Position numbers and translations under genes: made by a program
Part shown: piece by piece, positions 43,285 to 51,336 of the stretch
Numbering within the stretch: position 1 is the stretch's first letter
Layout of the letters: each line of letters begins with the position of its first letter
Notes under the pieces: generated by a model
What the model was told of the DNA's origin: nothing
The model's input: only the letters and a program-made list of their open reading frames with translations
The model's database searches: none
DNA from: Methanofollis aquaemaris
GTDB taxonomy: Archaea > Halobacteriota > Methanomicrobia > Methanomicrobiales > Methanofollaceae
Reading direction: 5' to 3'
NCBI RefSeq assembly: GCF_017357525.1
Contig: NZ_CP036172.1
Span: 2,330,561 to 2,394,560 of the forward strand
Length of the DNA stretch: 64,000 bases

Positions 43285-43356
43285 ACGCCTTCCCCCATGC
43301 TCACGCCGGGGGCTCCGCCCCCGGACCTCCGGGATTGCGATAGGGCCGGGAAGGCA
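43285..43356 (+). repeat. Nested-hairpin repeat unit (family B)
   Basis: ACGCCTTCCCCC opens, AGGGCCGGGAAGGCAC closes, inner GCCGGGGGC-tcc-GCCCCCGG perfect. A reversed half (TCTTCGCGCGGGGGGACCGG, about 43391-43435) follows, giving the opposite half order to the composites. Confidence 0.7.
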
Positions 43357-43638
43357 CTATCAATGACGATGAAGAGGGTATTGCCGTCCCCTGCCCATCT
43401 TCGCGCGGGGGGACCGGGGGGCGGCGAGCCCCCCGCAGAGATAACCGTCTTGAGGAATTCTACAGAGCCAAAAAATCGTTTCATCCCGGAAAAACTTCTG
43501 CAACTGCTCGCGGTGTCGCCTGAAATTGTGTCCTGCCTACACCGCGTCGATGCCAATAAACCGTATGTTGCTATATGGGTGATCCGCCACCGATACCTTC
43601 ATTCCGACGGAGGTTCACCGGTCACCGGGTGAGATCCA

Positions 43639-44169
43639 ATGGCGGTGATTGCAGTTCTCATCGGAGAGCGGTTTGAGGACTCCGAATATACTGAACCGGT
43701 GAAAGCCTTCCGTGCCGCGGGCCACGAGGTCGTCCACCTCGGGCTGAAGGCGGGGAGCACGGTCACCGGGAAGAGGGAGGGGACGAAGGTGCGGATTGAG
43801 CGGGGGGTCGCGGATGCCGTGCCCGACGACTACGACGCCCTCCTCATCCCGGGAGGATATTCTCCCGACCATCTGCGGGCGTACGACGCGCCTGTCAGGT
43901 TTGTCAGAATATTTGTGGAGAGTAAAAAACCGGTCTTCGCCATCTGCCACGGGCCGCAACTTCTCATCACGGCGCAGGTGATCGAGGGGCGGCGGGTGAC
44001 CGGGTGGCGGTCGATCGTGCAGGACATCAAGAACGCGCGGGCCGACTATGTCGACGCCGAGGTCGTCGTGGACGGAAACCTCGTCACGAGCAGACGGCCC
44101 TCAGACCTCCCGGCCTTCATCGACGCGTCGCTGAAAAAAATCGGGGTGATGATCAAACAATCTGCCTGA
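43639..44169 (+). CDS. DJ-1/PfpI family protein
   Basis: Protein of 176 residues with the PfpI/DJ-1 class I amidotransferase-like fold: N-terminal AVLIGERFEDSEYTEPVKAF, DYDALLIPGGYSPDHLR, and the nucleophile elbow PVFAICHGPQLLITAQVI with the reactive Cys and His. Family members act as deglycases, chaperones or intracellular peptidases in stress defence; which applies is not visible. Its last 17 bases overlap the end of the convergent Nudix gene. Confidence 0.9.
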   Translation: MAVIAVLIGERFEDSEYTEPVKAFRAAGHEVVHLGLKAGSTVTGKREGTKVRIERGVADAVPDDYDALLIPGGYSPDHLRAYDAPVRFVRIFVESKKPVFAICHGPQLLITAQVIEGRRVTGWRSIVQDIKNARADYVDAEVVVDGNLVTSRRPSDLPAFIDASLKKIGVMIKQSA

Positions 44170-44551
44170 CCGCTTCCATCAGCCAGGGGACCGCCCGGAA
44201 CATCTCGATCTCATCGAAACTCGCCCAGGTCGATGCCGTGTGTCCGGGTGCGAGACTGATCTCCTTCTGTTGCGGGTGCGCCACCCAGATCTGGTGGACC
44301 TCGGTCTTCCCCTCCCATATCGATTCGCAGGAGCCGGTGCATCCGCAGATATCGAGGGCCAGTCCGGTCTCCTCCAGGACGGTGCGTACCAGGCACCCGG
44401 GAAGAGATTCTCCTTCCTTCACCGTCCCGCCAGGGAGTTCCCAGAGGCCGGGATATTTTTTCAGGTCTTCTGCACGCCGGAGAAGAAGGACTCTTCCTTC
44501 CTCGTCGGTGATGATTGCCCGCACCGAGGCGGGTGTTTCGCTCTCTGTCAT
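44153..44551 (-). CDS. Nudix hydrolase (MutT-like)
   Basis: Hydrolyses a nucleoside diphosphate linked to another group; 132 residues. The Nudix box is GGTVKEGESLPGCLVRTVLE followed by ETGL, complete except that the first Glu after the Arg is Thr. The preceding KKYPGLWELPGG is typical of MutT/8-oxo-dGTPase-like members. The ATG at 44551 gives MTESETPASVRAIITDEEGR. It lies 28 bases after the UPF0282 gene on the same strand, probably one transcript. The substrate is unknown. Confidence 0.88.
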   Translation of the reverse strand: MTESETPASVRAIITDEEGRVLLLRRAEDLKKYPGLWELPGGTVKEGESLPGCLVRTVLEETGLALDICGCTGSCESIWEGKTEVHQIWVAHPQQKEISLAPGHTASTWASFDEIEMFRAVPWLMEAVRQIV

Positions 44552-44579
44552 CAGATCACCGCCGGAGTATTCACCGCGA

Positions 44580-45413
44580 TCAATAAATATCTGCGGGCGG
44601 TCGCTCCCAGAGTTCCCGGCGCCGCGCCTCCAGAAGCCCGGGCCGGGCACCCATGTAGGTCGCGGCCGAAACTCCGCCGGCGTCTTCGACCCACCGCAAC
44701 CCCCCGACGCCCCTGAGAATGTGGTGGTCGATGACGAGGGTCTTTGCAACTCCGGCGATGCGGGCGGCATGGGCAAGGGCGCGGTTGACCTCCTCCCAGG
44801 TAGTCGCAGAGAGGTACAGGGGCGGGCCCGAGGTGTAGACGATCGTCGGCCGCCACGCCAGGATCTTCGCGACCGCCTCAGCAGAGAGGAGCTGGGTGTC
44901 GGAGGCGTGGACAAAACACTCGTTTCCCTCTCTCACCGCGACGATCATCACCGGTCCGCTCCCCCCGCCGTGGGCGAAGGGCCCGGCGCAGGCGACGACC
45001 CCGTCGTCCTCCCCCTCGGCGGCCGGGAGGGTGCGGCCGAGGGCCCGGGCGAACGCCCGCCGCCGCGCTCGCGACTGTCCCGAATGCCCGCCCTCGCCCG
45101 GCACCAGGATCCGGCACCCTTTCGGCGGGGCGAAGGCGGCAAGGGGGATCTGGGATGGGTCGGCGTCGGCGAGGGGCATGTGGTCGCCGTGGAAGTGGGT
45201 GACGACGATGTCGGTCGCCCGCGGGAGCCATTCGAGCACCGCCTCCCTCGTCCGCTCGGCCGCCGCGGCTTCGAGGGGGTGGGGCGGGAGGCCGGAGCGT
45301 TTCGGGGCGAGGGCGACGCCGGGGTCGATGAGCACCGTCCGGTCCGCGGTCAGAACGACGGTCGCCATCGAGCGGGCACCCAGGGACTCGGCACCGAGGA
45401 AGAGGACCTGCAT
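44580..45413 (-). CDS. MBL-fold metallohydrolase, UPF0282 family
   Basis: Metallo-beta-lactamase-fold protein of 277 residues, starting MQVLFLGAESLGARSMATVV. The metal-binding HxHxDH motif is THFHGDHMPLAD; later ligands fall in FVHASDTQLLS and LVIDHHILRG. The overall pattern fits the archaeal UPF0282 family, whose substrate is unknown. An in-frame ATG at 45536 lies inside the tRNA-Gln gene and is rejected. A TATA-like CCTATTTATT on the minus strand (45442-45451) is about 33 bases upstream. Confidence 0.82.
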   Translation of the reverse strand: MQVLFLGAESLGARSMATVVLTADRTVLIDPGVALAPKRSGLPPHPLEAAAAERTREAVLEWLPRATDIVVTHFHGDHMPLADADPSQIPLAAFAPPKGCRILVPGEGGHSGQSRARRRAFARALGRTLPAAEGEDDGVVACAGPFAHGGGSGPVMIVAVREGNECFVHASDTQLLSAEAVAKILAWRPTIVYTSGPPLYLSATTWEEVNRALAHAARIAGVAKTLVIDHHILRGVGGLRWVEDAGGVSAATYMGARPGLLEARRRELWERPPADIY

Positions 45414-45441
45414 CGAAGTACATCCGTGGGGGATGAACGCG

Positions 45442-45451
45442 AATAAATAGG
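45442..45451 (-). promoter_or_regulatory. TATA box of the UPF0282 gene
   Basis: CCTATTTATT on the minus strand at the expected distance for a leaderless or nearly leaderless transcript starting at 45413. Confidence 0.5.
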
Positions 45452-45514
45452 ATTCTGTCCAATGAATAGAAGGTCGGTTCTCTGGGTGACAGGGACTGGT
45501 GCGCTCAAGAGCAG

Positions 45515-45587
45515 ACCCCCGTAGTGTAGTGGTCAATCATGCAGGACTTTGGATCCGGCGACGGCGGTTCGAATCCGCCCGGGGGTA
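45515..45587 (+). tRNA. tRNA-Gln (anticodon TTG)
   Basis: Cloverleaf: acceptor ACCCCCG pairs with CGGGGGT; the D arm contains GTGTAGTGGTCAATCATG, as in archaeal tRNA-Gln; anticodon loop CTTTGGA with TTG at 45549-45551; T arm GGCGG-TTCGAAT-CCGCC. The anticodon stem CAGGA/TCCGG has one A-G mismatch. No CCA is encoded and no intron is present. Confidence 0.92.
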
Positions 45588-45692
45588 TCGGGCTTTTCTT
45601 TTGTTGAGGATCTGGGCGGGTGCGTTGTCGCCCGGTTCGGTTGTCGTTGTCAGGAGGATCTTTGAATTTCAGGAGTGACGGCGGCGAAGATT

Positions 45693-45739
45693 ATGAACTC
45701 AGGAATTCATAATGGGCCGATATGAACTCTGGGGTTCAT
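45693..45739 (+). promoter_or_regulatory. Tandem 18-bp operator-like palindromes
   Basis: ATGAACTCAGGAATTCAT and, 29 bases on, ATGAACTCTGGGGTTCAT: two near-palindromes sharing 15 of 18 positions. Spacing of nearly three helical turns puts them on the same face of the DNA. They lie at the entry to an AT-rich island and may be binding sites of an unidentified regulator. Confidence 0.5.
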
Positions 45740-45997
45740 GAGTAATGATCGGGCTCCGGCACTCGCGAGGAGTCATGTTTTTTTCAACATTGCCTCAACG
45801 GAGTCACTGAAGGATTTTTCATCGATGGAAATCTCTGCGAGCTGCGCGATTTGTCTTTGTAGGACTCGTTTTGGTGGACTTTGGGAACGTCGAGTTGGTT
45901 TTTGGGGAGGTTCTGATTGTGACAATAGTGGTGTTGAACCCATTCAAATTTGTGGAGGCAAGCATGAAGGTTATGATGCCCTATTAAAAAATAGTGA

Positions 45998-46375
45998 TTA
46001 TATAAGAATTTCTGGAACTTTTGAATATAATGTATCTTCTATATCCAAGATGTATATATTGTAGAGACTAATGTAATCTCTTCTTTTTCGTGTATTGTAA
46101 GCATTGATAATCGCATGTATCGTTTTTTTATAAAATATCATTGCATCATTTTCTTTTTCGAATTTTTTGATAATTTGATGGTGATCTCCATCTTTCCAGT
46201 ATACGGCATATTTTGAATCAAGTCTGCCGTGTTCGATACAATTTATGTCTGGAACTTTTTTCATCAGGCCGCTCTGTTCTGATTGAACCTCTATGAATAG
46301 TTGCTCTAAGTACTTTTTGTCTAAGGTAGTTTCATCGATGATATACATATGATACATGCTATAAAATAAATTCAT
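45998..46375 (-). CDS. Orphan AT-rich hypothetical protein
   Basis: Protein of up to 125 residues with plausible composition (YIIDETTLDKKYLEQLFIEV, KYAVYWKDGDHHQIIKKFEK, NDAMIFYKKTIHAIINAYNT) but no family I recognise. ATGs at 46375, 46357 and 46348 are in frame; a TATA-like AAATATTT near 46384-46391 would favour 46357 or 46348 with a leaderless message. Codon use is strongly A/T-biased, unlike all neighbours, suggesting recent acquisition. It lies in the AT-rich island between tRNA-Gln and the FkbM gene. Confidence 0.5.
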   Translation of the reverse strand: MNLFYSMYHMYIIDETTLDKKYLEQLFIEVQSEQSGLMKKVPDINCIEHGRLDSKYAVYWKDGDHHQIIKKFEKENDAMIFYKKTIHAIINAYNTRKRRDYISLYNIYILDIEDTLYSKVPEILI

Positions 46376-46424
46376 GTTTAGAAATATTTTTGGTTTTCAA
46401 TGCACTTATGAAGATTATTATCTT

Positions 46425-46507
46425 AGGTAGGCTTCTCGACGCGAGAAAGCAGATTGAAATTTTCATATCATTGTTGGTCAGGCGACCTCTCTGATCGGTC
46501 TGCCTAC
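46425..46507 (+). repeat. Remnant of composite repeat centre
   Basis: GGTAGGC and GCCTACC at the ends pair; between them CGACGCGAGAAAGCAGATTG and TCAGGCGACCTCTCTGATCG match the centre of the B'-B composites, but the GC hairpins are missing. Confidence 0.5.
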
Positions 46508-46631
46508 CTCTCCCTCCTTTAACCTCGCCCCACCCCCCGCCACAATCTATATCCTCTCCCACGTCTCTCTCCCACGCGGGGGGATCGAAATCCCGGTACA
46601 AACCATTCAGCAGAGCCACACCGAGGCACTG

Positions 46632-47669
46632 GTGCGCCGGACCCTCGACGAGGTCTGGGAGCGAAAGCGGGCCGAGAACGGGAAGGGCAACCGCCTTGCC
46701 CGTGCGGCGGTCGAGAAGATCAACGGCCTCTTCCTCTGGGCCGGGACGCCGCTCGAACTCGGGTTCAGGGAACGCCACCCGGAAGTTTTCAAGGAATCGG
46801 TCGGGGTGCTCGCCGGGGCGGTCGGCGACCCGGCGAAATACGACCGCGTGCGGGCACTCCTCTCAGACGAGAGGTCGAAAGAGATCTTCGACTGGCTCGT
46901 CGGCTACCGCGTCGCCTACGCCCTCATCGGCAACGGGGCGCTCGAACTCCGCCCGCCGCCGATCGCACGCGACGAGTTCTGGCGACTGCAGCGGGAGACC
47001 GAACGCTACCGCTCGGGACACTATTACCGCTACGACGGGAGCACCGTCCACTCGGACGCCTACGTCTTCAACACCATCTGGCTCCAGGAACAATACCGCG
47101 TCGAAGGACTCTGCGAACCGCGGCCAGGCGACATCGTCGTCGACGCCGGGGCGTGCTGGGGGGAGACCGCGGTCTGGTTCTCCAGGTTCGTCGGCCCCTC
47201 GGGCCGGGTCCATGCCTTCGAACCGGCCGGGGCCAACCGGCGGGTGATCGAGCGGGTGGTCGAGAAGAACGATCTTACCTCATCGGTCGTCACCGTGCCC
47301 CTCGGACTCTGGGATCAGGAGACGACCCTCACCTTCTCAGGGACCGGGCGGATGTTCCGGCAGGGCGGCGGCGTAGGCGGGGCCGAGGTGCCGGTGACCA
47401 CCCTGGACCGCTATGTCGAAGAGACCGGGCTTGACCGCGTCGACTTCATCAAGATGGACATCGAGGGCGCCGAACTCCCCGCCCTCGCCGGCGCGGAGAA
47501 GAGCATCAGGGAGTTCCGGCCAGACCTCGCCATCTCGGTCTACCACCGGGCAGACGACCTCACCGAAGTCCCAATCTTTCTCGCCTCCCTGGTGCCTGAG
47601 TACCGGATGTACCTCCGCCACTACACCCCCGGCCCCGACGAGAGCGTCCTCTATGCGACGGTGCGGTGA
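46632..47669 (+). CDS. FkbM-family methyltransferase
   Basis: SAM-dependent methyltransferase of 345 residues. The N-terminal 150 residues (MRRTLDEVWERKRAENGKGN) are a helical extension of unknown role. The FkbM core follows: glycine-rich motif I VVDAGACWGETAVWFSRFVG, RVHAFEPAGANRRVIERVV, VTTLDRYVEETGLDRVDFIK and MDIEGAELPALAGAEKSI. FkbM enzymes O-methylate sugars or lipids, so glycan modification is likely but unproven. GTG is the most upstream start that looks usable; a TATA-like CTATATCC lies at 46547. The last bases overlap the possible GTG start of the CBS gene. Confidence 0.85.
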   Translation: MRRTLDEVWERKRAENGKGNRLARAAVEKINGLFLWAGTPLELGFRERHPEVFKESVGVLAGAVGDPAKYDRVRALLSDERSKEIFDWLVGYRVAYALIGNGALELRPPPIARDEFWRLQRETERYRSGHYYRYDGSTVHSDAYVFNTIWLQEQYRVEGLCEPRPGDIVVDAGACWGETAVWFSRFVGPSGRVHAFEPAGANRRVIERVVEKNDLTSSVVTVPLGLWDQETTLTFSGTGRMFRQGGGVGGAEVPVTTLDRYVEETGLDRVDFIKMDIEGAELPALAGAEKSIREFRPDLAISVYHRADDLTEVPIFLASLVPEYRMYLRHYTPGPDESVLYATVR

Positions 47670-47674
47670 CGAGC

Positions 47675-48121
47675 ATGGAACCCGCAGATATCCCGGTCAC
47701 CACCGTCATGGACGAAGAGGTCGTCTCCGTCCTCCCCGACACTCCCCTCCCCGAGGTCTTCGAGACCTTCTCCAGACTCGGCTGCACCGACCTCGTCGTC
47801 GCCGGGCCCGAGGACCACTTCCTCGGGTTCATCACCGCCCTCGACCTCCTCGCCTCCGTCGGCCCGGTGGTGGGCGTGCGGAGCAGGGAGCGGGAGCGCT
47901 GCATCGAGTGTCTTCTTAGACGGGAGACGGCGGTGGCCGCCGACATCATGACCCGCAGCCACATCTCGGTCCCGACCACCGCCACCCTCCGCCACGCGAT
48001 CGAGGCGATGGAACACTACCGATACCCGGCCCTCGTCGTCGTCGACGAGCGCGGCGTCGCCGTCGGCCGCCTCGAGGCCTGCATGGTCATCTCGCACCTG
48101 CGGGTGGCCGGCCATCTCTGA
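47675..48121 (+). CDS. Tandem CBS-domain protein
   Basis: Protein of 148 residues made of two CBS domains: residues about 5-65 (VTTVMDEEVVSVLPDTPLPE, GFITALDLLASVG) and 88-145 (ADIMTRSHISVPTTATLRHA, RYPALVVVDERGVAVGRLEA). CBS pairs bind adenosyl nucleotides and regulate partners. ATG at 47675 is chosen; a GTG at 47666 overlaps the FkbM stop. The 3' end overlaps the convergent antiporter gene by 35 bases. Whether it regulates the FkbM enzyme is unknown. Confidence 0.87.
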   Translation: MEPADIPVTTVMDEEVVSVLPDTPLPEVFETFSRLGCTDLVVAGPEDHFLGFITALDLLASVGPVVGVRSRERERCIECLLRRETAVAADIMTRSHISVPTTATLRHAIEAMEHYRYPALVVVDERGVAVGRLEACMVISHLRVAGHL

Positions 48122-49259
48122 GCGGCACCCGCCGGTATCCCCAGGCCATCAGGATGGGGGTGAGGAGGATCGAGACGACCACCATCACCGTGAAGGCCGA
48201 GAAGATGCTCTGGTCGATGATCCCGGCTGCGAGGGCGATCTGAGAGACGACCAGGGCGATCTCGCCCCGCGGGAAGAGCCCGATCCCCACCACCAGCGCC
48301 TCGGCACGGGTTGCCATGAAGGGTGCGGCGCCGAGGAACCCACCCGCCACCTTGCCCACGAAAGCGAGGAGGATGAGCGGGAGAACGAAGGGGGAGAGGA
48401 AGGTCTCGGGGGTCACCACCACTAGCAGCCCGATGGACGCAAAGAAGATGGTGACAAAGAACCCGAAGGCGAAATCGGCGATCCCGTCGAAGAGCGACCG
48501 GTCGCTCCTGATCTCCTCGCCCAGGATCATCCCGGCCAGGAACGCCCCGATGGAATAGTGAAGCCCGGCAAAATCGGCGAGCCAGGCCATCAGCAGGGCG
48601 GTGACGATCGCCGCCGTGTAGGTCAACTCATGGGTGCGGGCGCCCCGCGTCCTGGCAAGCGCCGCCGGTAAAACCCGCCGCCCGACCACGACACTTCCCG
48701 CGATGAAGACACTTCCCCCGACGATGGTGTACACCAGCGAGCCCTCGCTCCCCGAGGCGACGGCGGTGAGGGCGGCGAGGAGAACGATCCCGAGCACATC
48801 GTCGATGACCGCCGCCCCCACGATCGTCGCCCCCGAGGGCGTCTCCAGTTTGCGCAGGTCGATGAGGCTCCTGACCGAGATCCCGATCGAGGTGATGGAG
48901 AGAGCGATCCCGATGAAGAACCGCTCCAGAAAAGAAAAACCCATCAGCACCCCGAAGGCCCACCCGAGGGCGAACGGAAGGACGACACCGGTGAAGGCCG
49001 TCGAGACCGCCGCCTTCTCAGACGCAACAAAAGACTTCAGGCTCAGCCTGATCCCGCTGACAAAGAGGAGGGCGATGATCCCGATCTCGGAGAGAAAGAC
49101 GAGCGGTTCGTCGAAGGTCACGAGCCCGAGCACCGAGGGGCCGAGGAGGATCCCGGCCGCGATCTCCCCGACCTGCGCCGGATAACCCATCCGTTCGAGG
49201 AGTTCGCCTCCGACCTTCGCGGCGACGAGGATGAGGATGACCTGGGCCAGCGGGTCCAT
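48087..49259 (-). CDS. Cation:proton antiporter (Kef/CPA2 family)
   Basis: Integral membrane transporter of 390 residues with about 12 hydrophobic segments; CPA2 members exchange Na+ or K+ for protons. Family signs: N-terminal YPAQVGEIAAGILLGPSVLG, IGIIALLFVSGIRLSLKSFV, SITSIGISVRSLIDLRKLE and the ion-binding AAVIDDVLGIVLLAALTAV with its aspartate pair. It lacks the C-terminal TrkA-N domain of full KefB. It lies 27 bases after a histidine kinase on the same strand and is likely cotranscribed with it. Confidence 0.9.
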   Translation of the reverse strand: MDPLAQVILILVAAKVGGELLERMGYPAQVGEIAAGILLGPSVLGLVTFDEPLVFLSEIGIIALLFVSGIRLSLKSFVASEKAAVSTAFTGVVLPFALGWAFGVLMGFSFLERFFIGIALSITSIGISVRSLIDLRKLETPSGATIVGAAVIDDVLGIVLLAALTAVASGSEGSLVYTIVGGSVFIAGSVVVGRRVLPAALARTRGARTHELTYTAAIVTALLMAWLADFAGLHYSIGAFLAGMILGEEIRSDRSLFDGIADFAFGFFVTIFFASIGLLVVVTPETFLSPFVLPLILLAFVGKVAGGFLGAAPFMATRAEALVVGIGLFPRGEIALVVSQIALAAGIIDQSIFSAFTVMVVVSILLTPILMAWGYRRVPLRDGRPPAGAR

Positions 49260-49286
49260 CGCGTCAGGGGATCGCCGTACCCCCCC

Positions 49287-51194
49287 TTATGCCTGCCGCC
49301 GCTCTCCCTCGTCCGGGATCTTCAGGAGGGTGAACCGGATCGCCGCCCCCTCCTCGGGGGCGCCCTCGACCCGGTCGTCGGCCCGGACCGTTCCGCCGTA
49401 CCGCTCCACCAACGACCTGACGATATAGAGCCCGAGCCCCTTCCCGCTCTGCTTGTTCTTCCCCTTCTTGAACCGGTTGAAGATCGTCTCCTTCATGGCG
49501 TCGGGGATGCCAGGCCCGGTGTCCTCCACCGAGACCAGCACCTCCTCGCCCCGGTCTTCCACCCTGATGCAGACCTTGCCCTCCTCTTCCATGAACTTGA
49601 GGGCGTTCCCGATGAGGTTGGAGAAGACCTCGGGAAGGAGGGCGTCGGCCCTGACCAGCACCCTCTCCCCATCATAGTTGACCCGGCCATCGGGGTGGTG
49701 GGCCACCTCCTCTCTGATCACCCTGTCCAGGTCCACCGTCCTGAGCGGGAGGGCCTCCTGGCGGATCTTCCTGATAGTCGCGACATTCTGGGTGATCCCC
49801 GAACTTCTGAGAATGCTCTGCCGGATCCGGTCGACCTCGCCTCTCTCCTTCTCGGGAAGGTTCATGAGCAGGAGCTGGGTATAGCCCAGGGAGACGGCAT
49901 TGGCATTGTTGATGTCATGGGACATGATGTCCAGGTAGAGGTTTGCCTCTTCGTTTGCCTCTTTGAGTTCGGCCGTCCTCTTATCGACGATCACTTCCAG
50001 ATTCTCGGAATATTGTTTCAACGCCTCTTCGGAGACCTGGGCGCGCCTGATATTCTCTTTGAGCGTTCGAACCATCGCGTTGATCGCGTTCTCCATTCTC
50101 GAAAATTCGATCCCCTTCGTGTGCCGGATCGTGTGGTCGAGATCGCCCCGTGCGATCCGGTCGATGTCCTCGACCACCTCTGAGATCGGGCGGGAGATGT
50201 GGCGGCTCCCGACATAGGTGAAGATGATGCTGAGGAGGATGGCGAGAAGGGAGATCGTCAGTTGCGAGATGAAGAGGGTGTTGAGTTTCTTCTGTATCGG
50301 AGCGGTCGTGTAGGTGAGTTCGGTCACCACGCTCATATCTGAGGCATAGTCAGGGTCACGGAGGTCGAGATAGAGGAAGTGGACCTCGCTCCTCTTCGCA
50401 GGGTCGGTGTAAACGGCGCCTTCCCGTTGTGCAAGCGCCCGTTCCACCCGTTCTTTCTCGATGACGGGCATCTGGTAACTCTTGTTCCCGATGATATTGC
50501 CCATCGAGTCAAAGAACCTGATCTCGGTCAGGTCGGGATTGAGGGTCTTGAGGTTCTCGCCGGTCTCGACATAGGAGAGATCGAGACTGCGGTCCTTGAG
50601 CAGGTCGGTGACCAGGCCGAGTTCGAAGAGGTAGCGGTGGTCCGGGGTGGGCATGTAAGCGTACTTTCTCACCTTCCTGGTGGACTGCTCGCGCACCACC
50701 CGGTCGGCCGAGAAGGTGTCCCCCTCCCGCAGGGCGGTGATATACTCGTAGAAATACGGAACCTTCTTGAAGTCCAGACCGACCTCTTTTTCGTAGGTGG
50801 AATACTCGATGACCCCCTCGGCATTGATGACATAGAGGTCCATCTCTCCACCGAGATCTTCCTTCAGTCTCCGGAGGTCCATCGCGGACGGGTCTCGCCC
50901 GGACCGTTCGTACTCCTCCAGAAAATTCTTGAAGCCATGTCTCATCTTATCGTTGAGACTGTCGTCGTACTTTTTCAGGCCGGCATCGACGAGGGCCATC
51001 CACTGGAGGATACTCTTCTCGGTCTCGTCCTGGAGGAGAAGGTTCTTCTCGACGAGTTCGTCTCTGGCCTCGATATAGGAGAGCGAGGAGAGGACGGAGA
51101 TGACGACGACGATGAGGAGGATGAAGAACGTCATCAGGTACTGGTTGAAAGAGCGTTCTTTGCGACACGTCAAGGACTGAAAAGATCTCCTCAT
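49287..51194 (-). CDS. Membrane-bound sensor histidine kinase
   Basis: Two-component sensor of 635 residues. Layout: membrane helix 1 (residues about 20-40, LMTFFILLIVVVISVLSSLS), an extracellular Cache-like sensor domain (to about 290), helix 2 (TISLLAILLSIIFTYVGS), HAMP (ISEVVEDIDRIARGDLDHTI), coiled coil, phosphoacceptor His426 in YLDIMSHDINNANAVSLGYT, and an ATPase domain with N box NLIGNALKFMEEE, DTGPGIPDAM and GKGLGLYIVR. The HDINN-type H box is common in methanogen kinases. The frame is open upstream, but ATG 51194 starts the natural membrane segment. No response regulator is adjacent. Confidence 0.9.
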   Translation of the reverse strand: MRRSFQSLTCRKERSFNQYLMTFFILLIVVVISVLSSLSYIEARDELVEKNLLLQDETEKSILQWMALVDAGLKKYDDSLNDKMRHGFKNFLEEYERSGRDPSAMDLRRLKEDLGGEMDLYVINAEGVIEYSTYEKEVGLDFKKVPYFYEYITALREGDTFSADRVVREQSTRKVRKYAYMPTPDHRYLFELGLVTDLLKDRSLDLSYVETGENLKTLNPDLTEIRFFDSMGNIIGNKSYQMPVIEKERVERALAQREGAVYTDPAKRSEVHFLYLDLRDPDYASDMSVVTELTYTTAPIQKKLNTLFISQLTISLLAILLSIIFTYVGSRHISRPISEVVEDIDRIARGDLDHTIRHTKGIEFSRMENAINAMVRTLKENIRRAQVSEEALKQYSENLEVIVDKRTAELKEANEEANLYLDIMSHDINNANAVSLGYTQLLLMNLPEKERGEVDRIRQSILRSSGITQNVATIRKIRQEALPLRTVDLDRVIREEVAHHPDGRVNYDGERVLVRADALLPEVFSNLIGNALKFMEEEGKVCIRVEDRGEEVLVSVEDTGPGIPDAMKETIFNRFKKGKNKQSGKGLGLYIVRSLVERYGGTVRADDRVEGAPEEGAAIRFTLLKIPDEGERRQA

Positions 51195-51336
51195 CAGAAC
51201 ATCAGGCTCTCTGCAGGTTCTGCCTCCGGGCCTGATCGGCGAACCTGCACTTCTGGAAGAAGGTACGATATCTGATGATAAATCTGTTCTTAAATGAAAT
51301 GGGGATCCGGGGATCCTTTTTTCTGGAAAAAGAGGT

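Noticed and set aside
45413-45536. N-terminal extension of the UPF0282 protein
   Set aside because: It would start inside the tRNA-Gln gene and before the TATA box; MQVLFLGAE at 45413 is the natural family start.
45738-46064. 108-codon + strand frame in the AT-rich island (MSNDRAPALARSHVFFNIAS)
   Set aside because: It starts inside the second palindrome, changes composition halfway, overlaps the end of the better-looking minus-strand gene and has no ribosome-binding site. A degenerate gene remains possible.
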